From contig JAVKDO010000114.1 in NCBI GenBank assembly GCA_040222235.1, forward strand, positions 124,001-188,000: a DNA stretch of 64,000 bases. Reading direction: 5' to 3'. Every line of letters starts with the position of its first letter. Within the stretch, counting starts at the first letter, position 1. Both the position numbers and the translations under genes were made by a program. The notes below the pieces were generated by a model. The model did not search any database. It saw nothing but the letters and a program-made list of their open reading frames with translations, and was not told where the DNA came from. This stretch comes from UBA6059 sp040222235 (GTDB taxonomy: Bacteria; Bacteroidota; Bacteroidia; Cytophagales; Cyclobacteriaceae). This document shows, in pieces, positions 1 to 7,860 of this stretch.

Positions 1-2
1 CG

Positions 3-1400
3 AAGATGCTCGTCAAGGAAGCAAAAAATGCTGCCTGGAAAGCATATATGCAGGAGATAAAGTACGATATGACAGAGGCCGAGACTTTACTAATGAAAGC
101 ATCTCAGGGTAGCCCTTCCAAAAAGACACTCCTAAAGCTGAGAGAGGATATGACCAGTATCCTTAATCCTGTGAAAAACGACGTTTTTCGTTCGATGAGA
201 CTGGCTCTTAGAGCGCTTCGAAACGAAAACAATTCATTCAAAACAGAGCTCAGTGAATGGATTAAGGATAAGAGAGAAAAGTTTGACGATCAGTACAGCT
301 CCCATCTTTATAGTGAATCAGACTCTTCTGCTAAGAAAGTCAAACCTGTTGCTCCCATCTATGCAGATGATGCCCAGCTTGTAGATGGTCGAGAAGTACT
401 ACAGGCATGCTTTGATGATCTATTGACACGAGACCCACGTGTATTCGCTATTGGAGAGGATGTCGGCAAAATTGGTGATGTCAACCAAGGCTTTGCGGGA
501 TTGCAGGAGAAGCACGGAAAGATGCGGGTGATGGATACTAGTATTCGCGAGACCACAATTGTAGGACAGGGTATTGGTGCAGCGATGAGAGGGCTAAGGC
601 CGATAGTCGAAATCCAGTATTTGGATTACATTTTTTATGCGATTCAGACATTGTCTGATGATTTAGCAACGCTGCAATATCGTACGAAAGGTGGACAGAG
701 GGCCCCTTTGATTATTAGAACACGTGGGCATAGACTTGAAGGAGTATGGCATTCCGGCTCGCCAATGAGCTCGCTGCTCAGTGCGCTTAGGGGTATCTAT
801 ATACTTACTCCTCGTAATATGACTCAGGCGGCTGGTATGTATAATACTATGATGGCTTCTGATGACACAGCCATAATCATTGAGTGCCTGAACGGATATC
901 GTCTAAAGGAGCGGATACCTGAAAACATTGGTGGGTTCAAAGTAGAGCTCGGTGTGCCTGATACGCTGAAGACAGGTTCAGACATTACGATCGTGACCTA
1001 TGGCTCAATGTGTAAGATCGTTATGGAAGCCGCTCATCAGTTAGAAGAGTTAGGCATTTACTGTGAAGTGATGGATGTGCAGACGCTTATTCCATTCGAC
1101 AAGAATCACTTAATTATTGAGTCCTTAAAGAAGACTAATCGGCTGTTGCTGGCCGATGAGGATGTGCCTGGCGGTGCTACTGGATATATGATGCAGAATG
1201 TAATAGAGCACCAAGGTGGTTATAAGTATCTTGACTCAGCTCCTGTGACGCTTTCTGGACGTGATCACCGCCCTGCCTATGGAACAGATGGCGACTACTT
1301 TAGCAACCCAAATGTCGAGGATGTAGTGGAGAGGGTCTACAATATGATGAGTGAGTCCAATCCAGAGAAATACCCAGTCTATCTCGACTTGGGTAAGTAA
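3..1400 (+). CDS. 2-oxoacid dehydrogenase E1, alpha-beta fused type, 3' part
   Basis: The gene begins before the window; the frame is open from the first complete codon and no ribosome-binding site can be judged. It encodes thiamine-diphosphate E1 of a pyruvate or branched-chain 2-oxoacid dehydrogenase, which decarboxylates the oxoacid and hands the acyl group to lipoyl-E2. About the first 110 residues are a charged helical stretch that fits the end of an alpha-type domain. A complete beta domain follows from about residue 125, with VFAIGEDVGK (146-155), the region starting MDTSIRETTIVGQGIGAAMR, and a transketolase C-terminal domain containing TYGSMCKIVMEA and LLLADEDVPGG. Alpha-beta fusion is common in Bacteroidota. 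Substrate specificity cannot be told. The next gene is convergent. Confidence 0.9.
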   Translation, partial: KMLVKEAKNAAWKAYMQEIKYDMTEAETLLMKASQGSPSKKTLLKLREDMTSILNPVKNDVFRSMRLALRALRNENNSFKTELSEWIKDKREKFDDQYSSHLYSESDSSAKKVKPVAPIYADDAQLVDGREVLQACFDDLLTRDPRVFAIGEDVGKIGDVNQGFAGLQEKHGKMRVMDTSIRETTIVGQGIGAAMRGLRPIVEIQYLDYIFYAIQTLSDDLATLQYRTKGGQRAPLIIRTRGHRLEGVWHSGSPMSSLLSALRGIYILTPRNMTQAAGMYNTMMASDDTAIIIECLNGYRLKERIPENIGGFKVELGVPDTLKTGSDITIVTYGSMCKIVMEAAHQLEELGIYCEVMDVQTLIPFDKNHLIIESLKKTNRLLLADEDVPGGATGYMMQNVIEHQGGYKYLDSAPVTLSGRDHRPAYGTDGDYFSNPNVEDVVERVYNMMSESNPEKYPVYLDLGK

Positions 1401-1406
1401 CAATCA

Positions 1407-2183
1407 CTATTGTGATAAGATATCGCTCAGTGTGAGGTCTGGAGAAACGGTCACATTGCTATCGTTGAGCTCACGATCCTTGATTCTGACTCTTATTTGG
1501 AAAGTATCACTACGCAGTACAAGACTGAAACCTTCAGAAACCATGGCGTAACGGATGGTACCTTCTAACGACCTACCGTTGTTATCCGGCTCAAATACTG
1601 GAAATCTAGCATCGAAGTTGGTGCCACATCCAATGTCTGAAAATACCCTTGTCCAATCTATAAACTCATATTGGCCATTGACTTTGCGATAAAAGTCTAC
1701 GAAGATATTCTTGTTATTCTCATTACGGAATACAAATAGGGTATCGGCAAACGAGTTTCCTTGATTATCAGAAAAATCTACAATTTCATATTCCTGGCAA
1801 TTAAAGGACTGCCGGTCGTCTGTATCACTAAAGAATTGTAGCTCCAGATCCTCTGGATTACTGGCAAAGTTTGGTGCAACCGCATAATAGAAAGGTGTTC
1901 TAGCGTTATCGTTACTTAGAGTGACGAATTGATTCTCTGAATCGATGATAACATTGTACGCGTGATAGGGGGCTCTCGTCTCATTCCCCTCAAGTCCGAT
2001 ATCACCATCTCCATCAGTGAAATCTATATTTAGTACTAGAGAATCACTCGCTGACTCAGATTGATTGAAACTCAAGCTTCTAAATGCAATAGAGGGAGTA
2101 TTCGAAAACTCCTCCGGTGGGTAACAGCTCTGAAGACCCAGGAACATTATAAAAGCGTACAGAATGCTAAATCTCTTGTGCAT
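1407..2183 (-). CDS. Hypothetical lipoprotein with DGDGDIG motif
   Basis: No named family recognised. The ATG at 2183 is preferred over an in-frame start at 2219 because it gives a clean lipoprotein signal peptide: basic MHKR, a hydrophobic core, then lipobox LQSC with Cys at residue 20. The mature part has FTDGDGDIGL followed by EGNE, an acidic loop seen in many Bacteroidota surface lipoproteins and possibly calcium-binding (inference). It has about 258 residues and no other membrane segment. It is likely anchored in the outer membrane or periplasm. It is divergent from the LuxE-like gene with about 29 bp between starts and convergent with the E1 gene. Confidence 0.7.
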   Translation of the reverse strand: MHKRFSILYAFIMFLGLQSCYPPEEFSNTPSIAFRSLSFNQSESASDSLVLNIDFTDGDGDIGLEGNETRAPYHAYNVIIDSENQFVTLSNDNARTPFYYAVAPNFASNPEDLELQFFSDTDDRQSFNCQEYEIVDFSDNQGNSFADTLFVFRNENNKNIFVDFYRKVNGQYEFIDWTRVFSDIGCGTNFDARFPVFEPDNNGRSLEGTIRYAMVSEGFSLVLRSDTFQIRVRIKDRELNDSNVTVSPDLTLSDILSQ

Positions 2184-2186
2184 GAA

Positions 2187-2194
2187 TAACTTTG
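2187..2194 (+). promoter_or_regulatory. Possible -7 box of the LuxE-like gene
   Basis: TAACTTTG matches the Bacteroidota -7 consensus TAnnTTTG and lies about 20 bp before the ATG at 2213, in the short gap between two divergent genes. No convincing -33 TTTG is seen, so this is suggestive only. Confidence 0.3.
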
Positions 2195-2212
2195 CGAAGT
2201 AGTTCAAATTTA

Positions 2213-3238
2213 ATGACAACTAATTCATTCGTCTCCCTTACAACGTCTAAACCTGAGAATTTGATCAGGGAATTCAGAAAAAAAGTTGCTTCTGGTGATT
2301 TTCATTTTGAAGAGCTCGCGCTTGAGGCATTCTGGATACAGTATACTCATAATATACTATATCAGTCATATGTTGATCATCTACATATCAATCCCAATAT
2401 GGTTTCCAGGTTAACACAAATCCCTTTCTTACCGATAGAATTTTTTAAGTCAAATCAGATTAAGACAGGGGAGTGGTTACCACAAAAAGTATTCAAGAGC
2501 AGTGGTACCACAAAAACCGGCCGAAGTGAGCATGCTGTCGATCACCTCGATTTTTATCTAAACCATTCATCCGAATTATTTCGGAGTGTCTATGGGGAGC
2601 TTCAAAATATCGATTTGATTGCCCTATTACCGTCCTATCAGGAACAGGGAGACAGCTCATTGATAGCCATGGTTGATAAGTTGATGAAGCTGAGTGACTC
2701 TGAGCAGTCCGGTTATTATTTGACCAAACCAGAAGATGTTGGTCTCGCGCTTAGAAAAAGCCAAGAGAATGGTCGTCTTGCGATTGTAATGGGAGTGTCC
2801 TTTGCACTGCTGGACCTATCGGAAATGAGCACCATAGATATGAAAGGAGCAAAGGTCATTGAAACAGGGGGCATGAAAGGGCGCAGGAGAGAATTGATCC
2901 GAAAGGAACTGCACAATCGACTTAAATTGGCCTTCAAGGCTGATCATATCCATTCTGAGTATGGCATGACAGAGTTACTGTCACAGGCTTACTCTACCGG
3001 AAATGGCTTATTCTCCGAAAATAATTGGCTCAAGTGCCTTATAAGAGATATTAATGATCCTTTGACCTATGTGCCCGACAGCTCTAGTGGAGGAATCAAT
3101 GTAGTTGATCTTGCTAACATCCACTCGTGCTGCTTTATTGAGACAAAAGATATTGGACGAAAACCTAATCAAAATAGCTTTGAAGTATTGGGTAGGTTTG
3201 ACAACTCTGACATCAGAGGATGCAATCTTTTATTGTAA
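2213..3238 (+). CDS. LuxE-like acyl-protein synthetase / acyltransferase
   Basis: About 341 residues in the LuxE family, a branch of the adenylate-forming (ANL) superfamily that activates a carboxylic acid and transfers the acyl group to a protein thiol. Seen in the sequence: a phosphate-binding-like loop FKSSGTTKTGRSEH, a central ETGGMKGRRREL, the A5-like segment HSEYGMTELLSQAY, and a C-terminal GRFDNSDIRGCNLL. The ATG at 2213 is chosen over an upstream TTG (2192). No luxCDAB-like genes are nearby, so bioluminescence is not implied. In Bacteroidota such genes are usually called acyltransferase; the substrate is unknown, and small-molecule or lipid acylation is only inferred. Confidence 0.8.
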   Translation: MTTNSFVSLTTSKPENLIREFRKKVASGDFHFEELALEAFWIQYTHNILYQSYVDHLHINPNMVSRLTQIPFLPIEFFKSNQIKTGEWLPQKVFKSSGTTKTGRSEHAVDHLDFYLNHSSELFRSVYGELQNIDLIALLPSYQEQGDSSLIAMVDKLMKLSDSEQSGYYLTKPEDVGLALRKSQENGRLAIVMGVSFALLDLSEMSTIDMKGAKVIETGGMKGRRRELIRKELHNRLKLAFKADHIHSEYGMTELLSQAYSTGNGLFSENNWLKCLIRDINDPLTYVPDSSSGGINVVDLANIHSCCFIETKDIGRKPNQNSFEVLGRFDNSDIRGCNLLL

Positions 3239-3345
3239 TATTTCAATAATTAATTGACCTGACACCCGTTATCTGACGAGCGGTACCCCAGTTTGTAGTT
3301 ATATGTTTGTACCCGAATTAGATTTGCATATATTAGTATCCTAAA

Positions 3346-3483
3346 ATGAGCGCCATGAAAATTAGACTTGTAATTGTTGCTTTGTTCCTTGTCGGCTTAG
3401 CTTCTGCATGCACGCAGAGAACATGTCCTACTTATGCACAAGGGGACACTCAAATTGAGAAAGCCGAAAAAATCCGGGTATAA
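3346..3483 (+). CDS. Small lipoprotein, 45 aa
   Basis: A short gene starting ATG AGC GCC ATG AAA. The product has a basic start, hydrophobic core and lipobox LASAC (Cys about residue 22), then a short hydrophilic tail rich in Q, D, E and K. A second in-frame ATG (3355) is an equally good start. Very small lipoproteins of this shape are frequent in Cytophagales, but no function is known. It stands alone between the LuxE-like gene and a convergent response-regulator gene. Confidence 0.5.
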   Translation: MSAMKIRLVIVALFLVGLASACTQRTCPTYAQGDTQIEKAEKIRV

Positions 3484-3517
3484 ATTACCCCACTATTTGT
3501 GAATGAAAGACAGATGT

Positions 3518-4675
3518 TTAGGCATCTACATATTTTGACACGTCCTGAGCGGTAATTTCTTCACCGCTCATTATTATCAACCTTTCGATTGTATTTCTAA
3601 GCTGTCTTATATTCCCAGACCACTCTGGTGATTGTAGTGCGCTCATGGCTTCATTGCTAATGCCTTTGGCAGCAGCACCGTATTCTTCTGCTATATCATG
3701 AAGAAACTTGTCAACCAATAATGGAATATCATCTTTGCGATCCCTGAGTCCAGGTACTTGAATAATGATCACGCTTAGTCGATGATATAGATCTTCTCTA
3801 AACCGACCCTCAGCGATCTCTTTTTTTAAGTCCTTATTGGTTGCGGCCAGCACGCGAACACTCACTTTAATCTCTTTGTCACCTCCGACACGTGTAATCT
3901 TATTCTCTTGAAGGGCGCGTAGCACTTTGGCCTGAGCTGATAAGCTCATGTCACCTATCTCGTCTAAGAACAGCGTGCTATTGTTGGCTTGCTCAAACTT
4001 GCCTATTCTTTGCTTCACCGCTGAGGTAAATGATCCTTTCTCATGGCCAAAAAGCTCACTTTCAATTAATTCAGACGGAATAGCTGCACAATTCACCTCG
4101 ATCATAGGTTGATCCTTATGTTGGCTTTGCTCGTGTACCCATCGAGCGACAAGTTCCTTACCCGATCCGTTAGGACCGGTGATAAGTACCCGCGCCTCGG
4201 TGGGCGCTACTTTCTCAATCATTTCCTTGATCTCAAGCATAACTGGCGATTCTCCAACCATGTCATACTTTTTGGAAACCTTACGCTTGAGGGTTTTGGT
4301 CTGCGTAATCAGTTTTGACTTATCCAGCGCATTTCTGATCGTCAGTAGTAGTCGGTTAAGATCTGGTGGCTTTTGGATAAAGTCAAATGCACCTTTTTTG
4401 GTGGCCTCTACTGCCGTTTCGATTGTACCATGGGCAGAGATCATTATAAATGGAGATTCCAGACCTTGAAGTTTGACCTTCTCAAGCACCTCGATACCAT
4501 CCATTTTGGGCATCTTGATATCACAAAGTACCAAATCATAGTTATTAGCAAGTACCATCTCAAGTCCCATTTCACCATTCTCGGCTTCCTCAACTTGATA
4601 CTTCTCATACTCGAGAATCTCGCGAAGGGTCTGGCGAATGGACTTTTCATCATCGATGATTAGTACTTTGGTCAT
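3518..4675 (-). CDS. NtrC-type response regulator lacking a DNA-binding domain
   Basis: 385 residues: a receiver domain (acidic pair Asp8-Asp9, phospho-acceptor Asp52 in LVLCDIKMP, Lys102) followed by a sigma-54 activator AAA+ domain (Walker A GPNGSGKE 167-174, Walker B FLDEIGD 236-242, sensor region ending GNIRQLRNTIERL). The sigma-54 contact loop, normally GAFTGA, reads GSFTSA at 214-219. The protein stops at residue 385, just after the AAA+ lid, with no Fis-type helix-turn-helix. It may act without specific DNA binding or through protein contacts (inference). No kinase is adjacent; rnpB lies directly upstream. Confidence 0.88.
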   Translation of the reverse strand: MTKVLIIDDEKSIRQTLREILEYEKYQVEEAENGEMGLEMVLANNYDLVLCDIKMPKMDGIEVLEKVKLQGLESPFIMISAHGTIETAVEATKKGAFDFIQKPPDLNRLLLTIRNALDKSKLITQTKTLKRKVSKKYDMVGESPVMLEIKEMIEKVAPTEARVLITGPNGSGKELVARWVHEQSQHKDQPMIEVNCAAIPSELIESELFGHEKGSFTSAVKQRIGKFEQANNSTLFLDEIGDMSLSAQAKVLRALQENKITRVGGDKEIKVSVRVLAATNKDLKKEIAEGRFREDLYHRLSVIIIQVPGLRDRKDDIPLLVDKFLHDIAEEYGAAAKGISNEAMSALQSPEWSGNIRQLRNTIERLIIMSGEEITAQDVSKYVDA

Positions 4676-4695
4676 GAGTGCTGTTTGGTTAATAA

Positions 4696-5072
4696 ATACG
4701 CAAGCCTATAAGCCGGGTTCTGTCATCCACAAGGGACGTCCTATCATTTATCTGATCCCAAAATCACTTTTGGGATTAATCGATCTACCCTTCTCGTTGG
4801 TATAGGAGCGAGCAGCCCCTCTCTAAAAGAGTCGAGATTTATTTGATCTTTCAACCCGCAAGGTTTACCATGCCCCCTATGTTGCCATATGGGCGGTGAG
4901 CTCTTACCTCACCTTTTCACCCTTTCCGCGCCGAGACGTGGTGGTTTATTTTCTGTGGCACTGTCTGTTTTTGACCAAGGTCAAAACCTTCTTGTTAAGA
5001 AGTGCGGCACTCTATGTTGCCCGGACTTTCCTTCCCGATTCTCACCGGAACGATAGGCCAGCTTGCAATACT
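4696..5072 (-). ncRNA. rnpB: RNase P RNA, bacterial type A
   Basis: The catalytic RNA of RNase P, which trims tRNA 5' leaders. On the minus strand the hallmark sequences appear in order: GGAAGGAAAGTCCGGGC near the 5' end (about 5018-5034), a GGTAAACC loop (L15, tRNA CCA contact), AGATAAATGATAGG, and ACAGAACCCGGCTTAT at the 3' end (about 4706-4722). The terminal P1 helix can form between GCAAG (about 5064-5068) and CTTGC (about 4700-4704). The length of about 375 nt is typical. Ends are estimated from P1 pairing and are good to about 5 nt. Confidence 0.93.
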
Positions 5073-5096
5073 TTTTATTTGAGTTTTGTGATAACG

Positions 5097-5519
5097 TTAG
5101 TTGACGTCAAGCCCTGTGATCTTGTTCTCCCATTCATCAGCGACGTTAGCAGCTTCCAAGATCATTTCTTTAAGGAGAGCTTCGGTCACAGTCTCCGTAT
5201 AGGCAGAAGCAGCAACCTTTAGATAATCATCCGGAGCAACTACAAACTTTGAATGAATGAACTCGTCACTGTAGCGAAGTAATGAAGCATAGTCGATATC
5301 TTCATCTACGCTACATACTTTAGAAGTGAACTCAATCACCTCTTTATTATACTTATCGTGATTCACAACTTTGCCAAGAACCGTCTGAAAACGCTCATCT
5401 GGTAATTTGACAATGATAACAGATCTAGTCGCATCATATTGCGAGTAGTCACCGCCGATTTCATCGGCAAATCTTTGCATAAAGCTATTAAGGTCCATAG
5501 TCACATTTTTTCGTCCCAT
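5097..5519 (-). CDS. Hypothetical protein, possibly YbjN / secretion-chaperone fold
   Basis: 140 residues, no signal peptide or membrane segment. An N-terminal amphipathic helix (LNSFMQRFADEIG) is followed by beta-strand-like stretches (SVIIVKLP, RFQTVLGKVV) and a long acidic C-terminal helix. This pattern resembles small alpha-beta proteins of the YbjN / type III chaperone-like fold, but this is a guess from layout. Start at 5519; an internal ATG seven codons in is possible. It lies 56 bp downstream of the Smr-protein gene and just upstream of rnpB, so it is probably the last protein gene of the photolyase-Smr cluster. Confidence 0.55.
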   Translation of the reverse strand: MGRKNVTMDLNSFMQRFADEIGGDYSQYDATRSVIIVKLPDERFQTVLGKVVNHDKYNKEVIEFTSKVCSVDEDIDYASLLRYSDEFIHSKFVVAPDDYLKVAASAYTETVTEALLKEMILEAANVADEWENKITGLDVN

Positions 5520-5575
5520 GAAGGTAAGAATTTTTTGTTGATCTGGATGACCAAACAGCCGGCGATATCATCAAA

Positions 5576-6520
5576 TCACTTGAATTTTATGTAGATAGCC
5601 CCGTACCCGAATTTTTCTTTCTGCGCATCCTTGAAATATGCAATGTGTGGATGGCCACTCAGCTTTTTCTGAACGTTATGCTTCAGCGTACCGTTACCTA
5701 CTCCATGTACCACTGTGAGTTCATCATTTCCAGCACTTATTGCCTTATCAAGATGTGATTCGAATACCTTAAGTTGGAAGGGAAGTATATCATTTTTCGA
5801 CAATGTCTCGGGAGTATCGGTGAGCTCTTCGATGTGCAAATCCAGAAGATTCCCTACCGGAGAATAAGTGGACTTAGACTCACTTTGACTCTTACTAAAC
5901 ATGGCATTTTTGAGTTCGTCGGTATCTATCGGAATCGTTGATGTACCTATCGGAAAGAAATGACCTTCTAATCTTATTAGCGGTATTGTGGGCAGTTCTT
6001 TCAAAAACCACTGAGATTTCACCTTGAAGGTATTCTCTATTGACTTTGGTATGGTATCAGCATCATCAACTAATTTCAAATAGCTAATACTGATTGTTTC
6101 TCCATCTGAAACAGTTTTGCCCAATGTTTGGAAGGTGAGGTTTGATAGCTGACCCGATTCGAGTTTGATCCAGCGGCTTTCTTTTTTACGGTAGGCATGA
6201 TAGAATAGAGCGTCGGTCATGTGATTGATGATCGATAGTTGGTATCCGCTAGCGTTTTGATGCTTAACCAAGCTTACGTAAACCTCACCAGTGGCTCTAC
6301 TTACAAAGGTCTCTTGTTCTACTTCTTGATCTGAAGTGCTGTCACCACCAAAATACTCACGCTCGCTACCCGAGACCAGTACGATATCCCTATTCAAAAC
6401 AGGGATCGTGAAACCATCTTCGATTTCGACCTCTACGATATCATTTTTGATGCCGACGACAAGCCCCTCTTCAGTGCTGCTGAGGACTCGGACTTTATCG
6501 CCGATGGCTATATTTTTCAT
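5576..6520 (-). CDS. DUF2027-type protein with C-terminal Smr domain
   Basis: 314 residues. The N-terminus (MKNIAIGDKVRVLSSTEEG, DIVEVEIEDG) is a small beta-barrel like the KOW/Tudor-type segment at the start of DUF2027 proteins. The middle (about 70-200) is beta-rich. The C-terminus is an Smr domain: LHIEEL (about 230), then LTVVHGVGNGTLKHNVQKKL and a final YGAIYIKFK. Smr domains act on branched DNA or RNA (MutS2 family knowledge); the role of stand-alone DUF2027 proteins is unknown. Its ATG shares one base with the photolyase stop (TAATG), so the two genes are translationally coupled. Confidence 0.82.
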   Translation of the reverse strand: MKNIAIGDKVRVLSSTEEGLVVGIKNDIVEVEIEDGFTIPVLNRDIVLVSGSEREYFGGDSTSDQEVEQETFVSRATGEVYVSLVKHQNASGYQLSIINHMTDALFYHAYRKKESRWIKLESGQLSNLTFQTLGKTVSDGETISISYLKLVDDADTIPKSIENTFKVKSQWFLKELPTIPLIRLEGHFFPIGTSTIPIDTDELKNAMFSKSQSESKSTYSPVGNLLDLHIEELTDTPETLSKNDILPFQLKVFESHLDKAISAGNDELTVVHGVGNGTLKHNVQKKLSGHPHIAYFKDAQKEKFGYGAIYIKFK

Positions 6521-7818
6521 TAATTCAGGGCTTCTTTATAAGTATCGATTGCTCTTTGTCGAGCCAACTTATGATCGACAATCGGTTCGGGGTATTTTGG
6601 AGTTCCAAATTCGGGAATCCAGCGTTTGATATACTTTTTGTCCTTGTCGAACTTATCTGTTTGTGAGGTAGGATTGAAGACTCTGAAGTAAGGTTGGGCG
6701 TCTGTGCCAGTTCCTGCTGCCCATTGCCAACCGCCATTGTTGCTAGCGAGCTCATAATCAAGCAGTTTTTTGGCAAAATAGGCTTCTCCCCAGCGCCAGT
6801 CGATCAGTAAGTGCTTGGTGAGAAAACTAGCCGTGATCATCCTGACCCGATTGTGCATATGACCTGTTGCATTGAGCTCTCTCATGCCAGCATCCACGAT
6901 AGGGTATCCCGTTGTTCCGTTACACCAGTGCTCGAATTGCTCTTTGTCATTAAGCCAAGGTACATTGTCGTACTGAGGTTTGAAGGCTTTGTCGACAACA
7001 TGAGGAAAATTGGCTAGTATCGTTTGATAAAACTCCCTCCAAATGAGCTCGTTGAGCCATGTGTCGTTCAATTTAAATGCTTCGTTGACGGCCTCTCTGA
7101 TACTGATCGTACCAAACCTGAAATGAATGCCGAGCCTTGATGTCCCATCTATGGCTGGAAAGTTCCGCTGTTTTTCATACTTTTTGATGATTCCCTTAGG
7201 ATACTCATTGGATGGAATCGCAATGTCAGACGGCTTGAAACCCATATTTTCTAGACTTGGTACCCCAAATACATCGACTTTGGCTAGATTCTCAAGCTGT
7301 TTCTCAGATGGGTGATGACTTAACGTCTGTTCTTTAAACTTTTCGAGCCACTTGTTCTTGAAAGGCGTGAATACCTTATACACCTCTCCTGATCCGTTAA
7401 GTATTTCTTTTTGCTCAAAGATGACATGGTCTTTAAAAGTTAAAAGCCTCGCGCCGTTTTCTTTCAGCAATTGGTCTATTTGTTCATCTCGCTCAGTTGC
7501 GTAGGGTTCATAATCTCTATTAGTGTAGACCTCCTTGATGGTATACTCTTTTAGAAGAGTCTTGAACGCCGATATGGGCGTAGTATGCATGACTTTCATC
7601 GAAGAGCCAGCTTGATTGACCTGCTCTTCTAGTTGAAGTATTCGATCATGCAGAAAGCTGACGCGCGCGTCTGACTTGTCTTCCAGGTCATCTAGAATGG
7701 ACTCATCGAAAATGAATATTGGAAGTACCGGTTTACCGCTACTCAAGGCATAGTGTAGGCCAACATTATCGAATAATCGAAGGTCTCTGCGAAACCAAAA
7801 AACATTAATTTCTTCCAC
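6520..7818 (-). CDS. phr: Deoxyribodipyrimidine photolyase
   Basis: 432 residues, the usual size of a class I CPD photolyase/cryptochrome. These use FADH- and blue light to split UV-induced pyrimidine dimers. Seen: an N-terminal Rossmann antenna domain starting VFWFRRDLRLFDN, then the FAD-binding helical domain with ELIWREFYQTI, DAGMRELNATGHMHNRVRMI, DWRWGEAYFAKKL and ASNNGGWQWAAGTGTDAQPY. The NNGGWQW segment carries part of the photoreducing Trp chain and the dimer-binding Trp. The start is GTG at 7818. It is coupled to the Smr-protein gene by a 1-nt overlap; tamB lies about 40 bp upstream on the same strand. Confidence 0.95.
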   Translation of the reverse strand: MEEINVFWFRRDLRLFDNVGLHYALSSGKPVLPIFIFDESILDDLEDKSDARVSFLHDRILQLEEQVNQAGSSMKVMHTTPISAFKTLLKEYTIKEVYTNRDYEPYATERDEQIDQLLKENGARLLTFKDHVIFEQKEILNGSGEVYKVFTPFKNKWLEKFKEQTLSHHPSEKQLENLAKVDVFGVPSLENMGFKPSDIAIPSNEYPKGIIKKYEKQRNFPAIDGTSRLGIHFRFGTISIREAVNEAFKLNDTWLNELIWREFYQTILANFPHVVDKAFKPQYDNVPWLNDKEQFEHWCNGTTGYPIVDAGMRELNATGHMHNRVRMITASFLTKHLLIDWRWGEAYFAKKLLDYELASNNGGWQWAAGTGTDAQPYFRVFNPTSQTDKFDKDKKYIKRWIPEFGTPKYPEPIVDHKLARQRAIDTYKEALN

Positions 7819-7860
7819 GGAATAACTTTTTTAAAGACAACAGGACTATTCTGATAAGGT

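Noticed and set aside
4896..5222. Open frame of 108 codons on the plus strand
   Set aside because: It lies antisense to RNase P RNA and the following gene.
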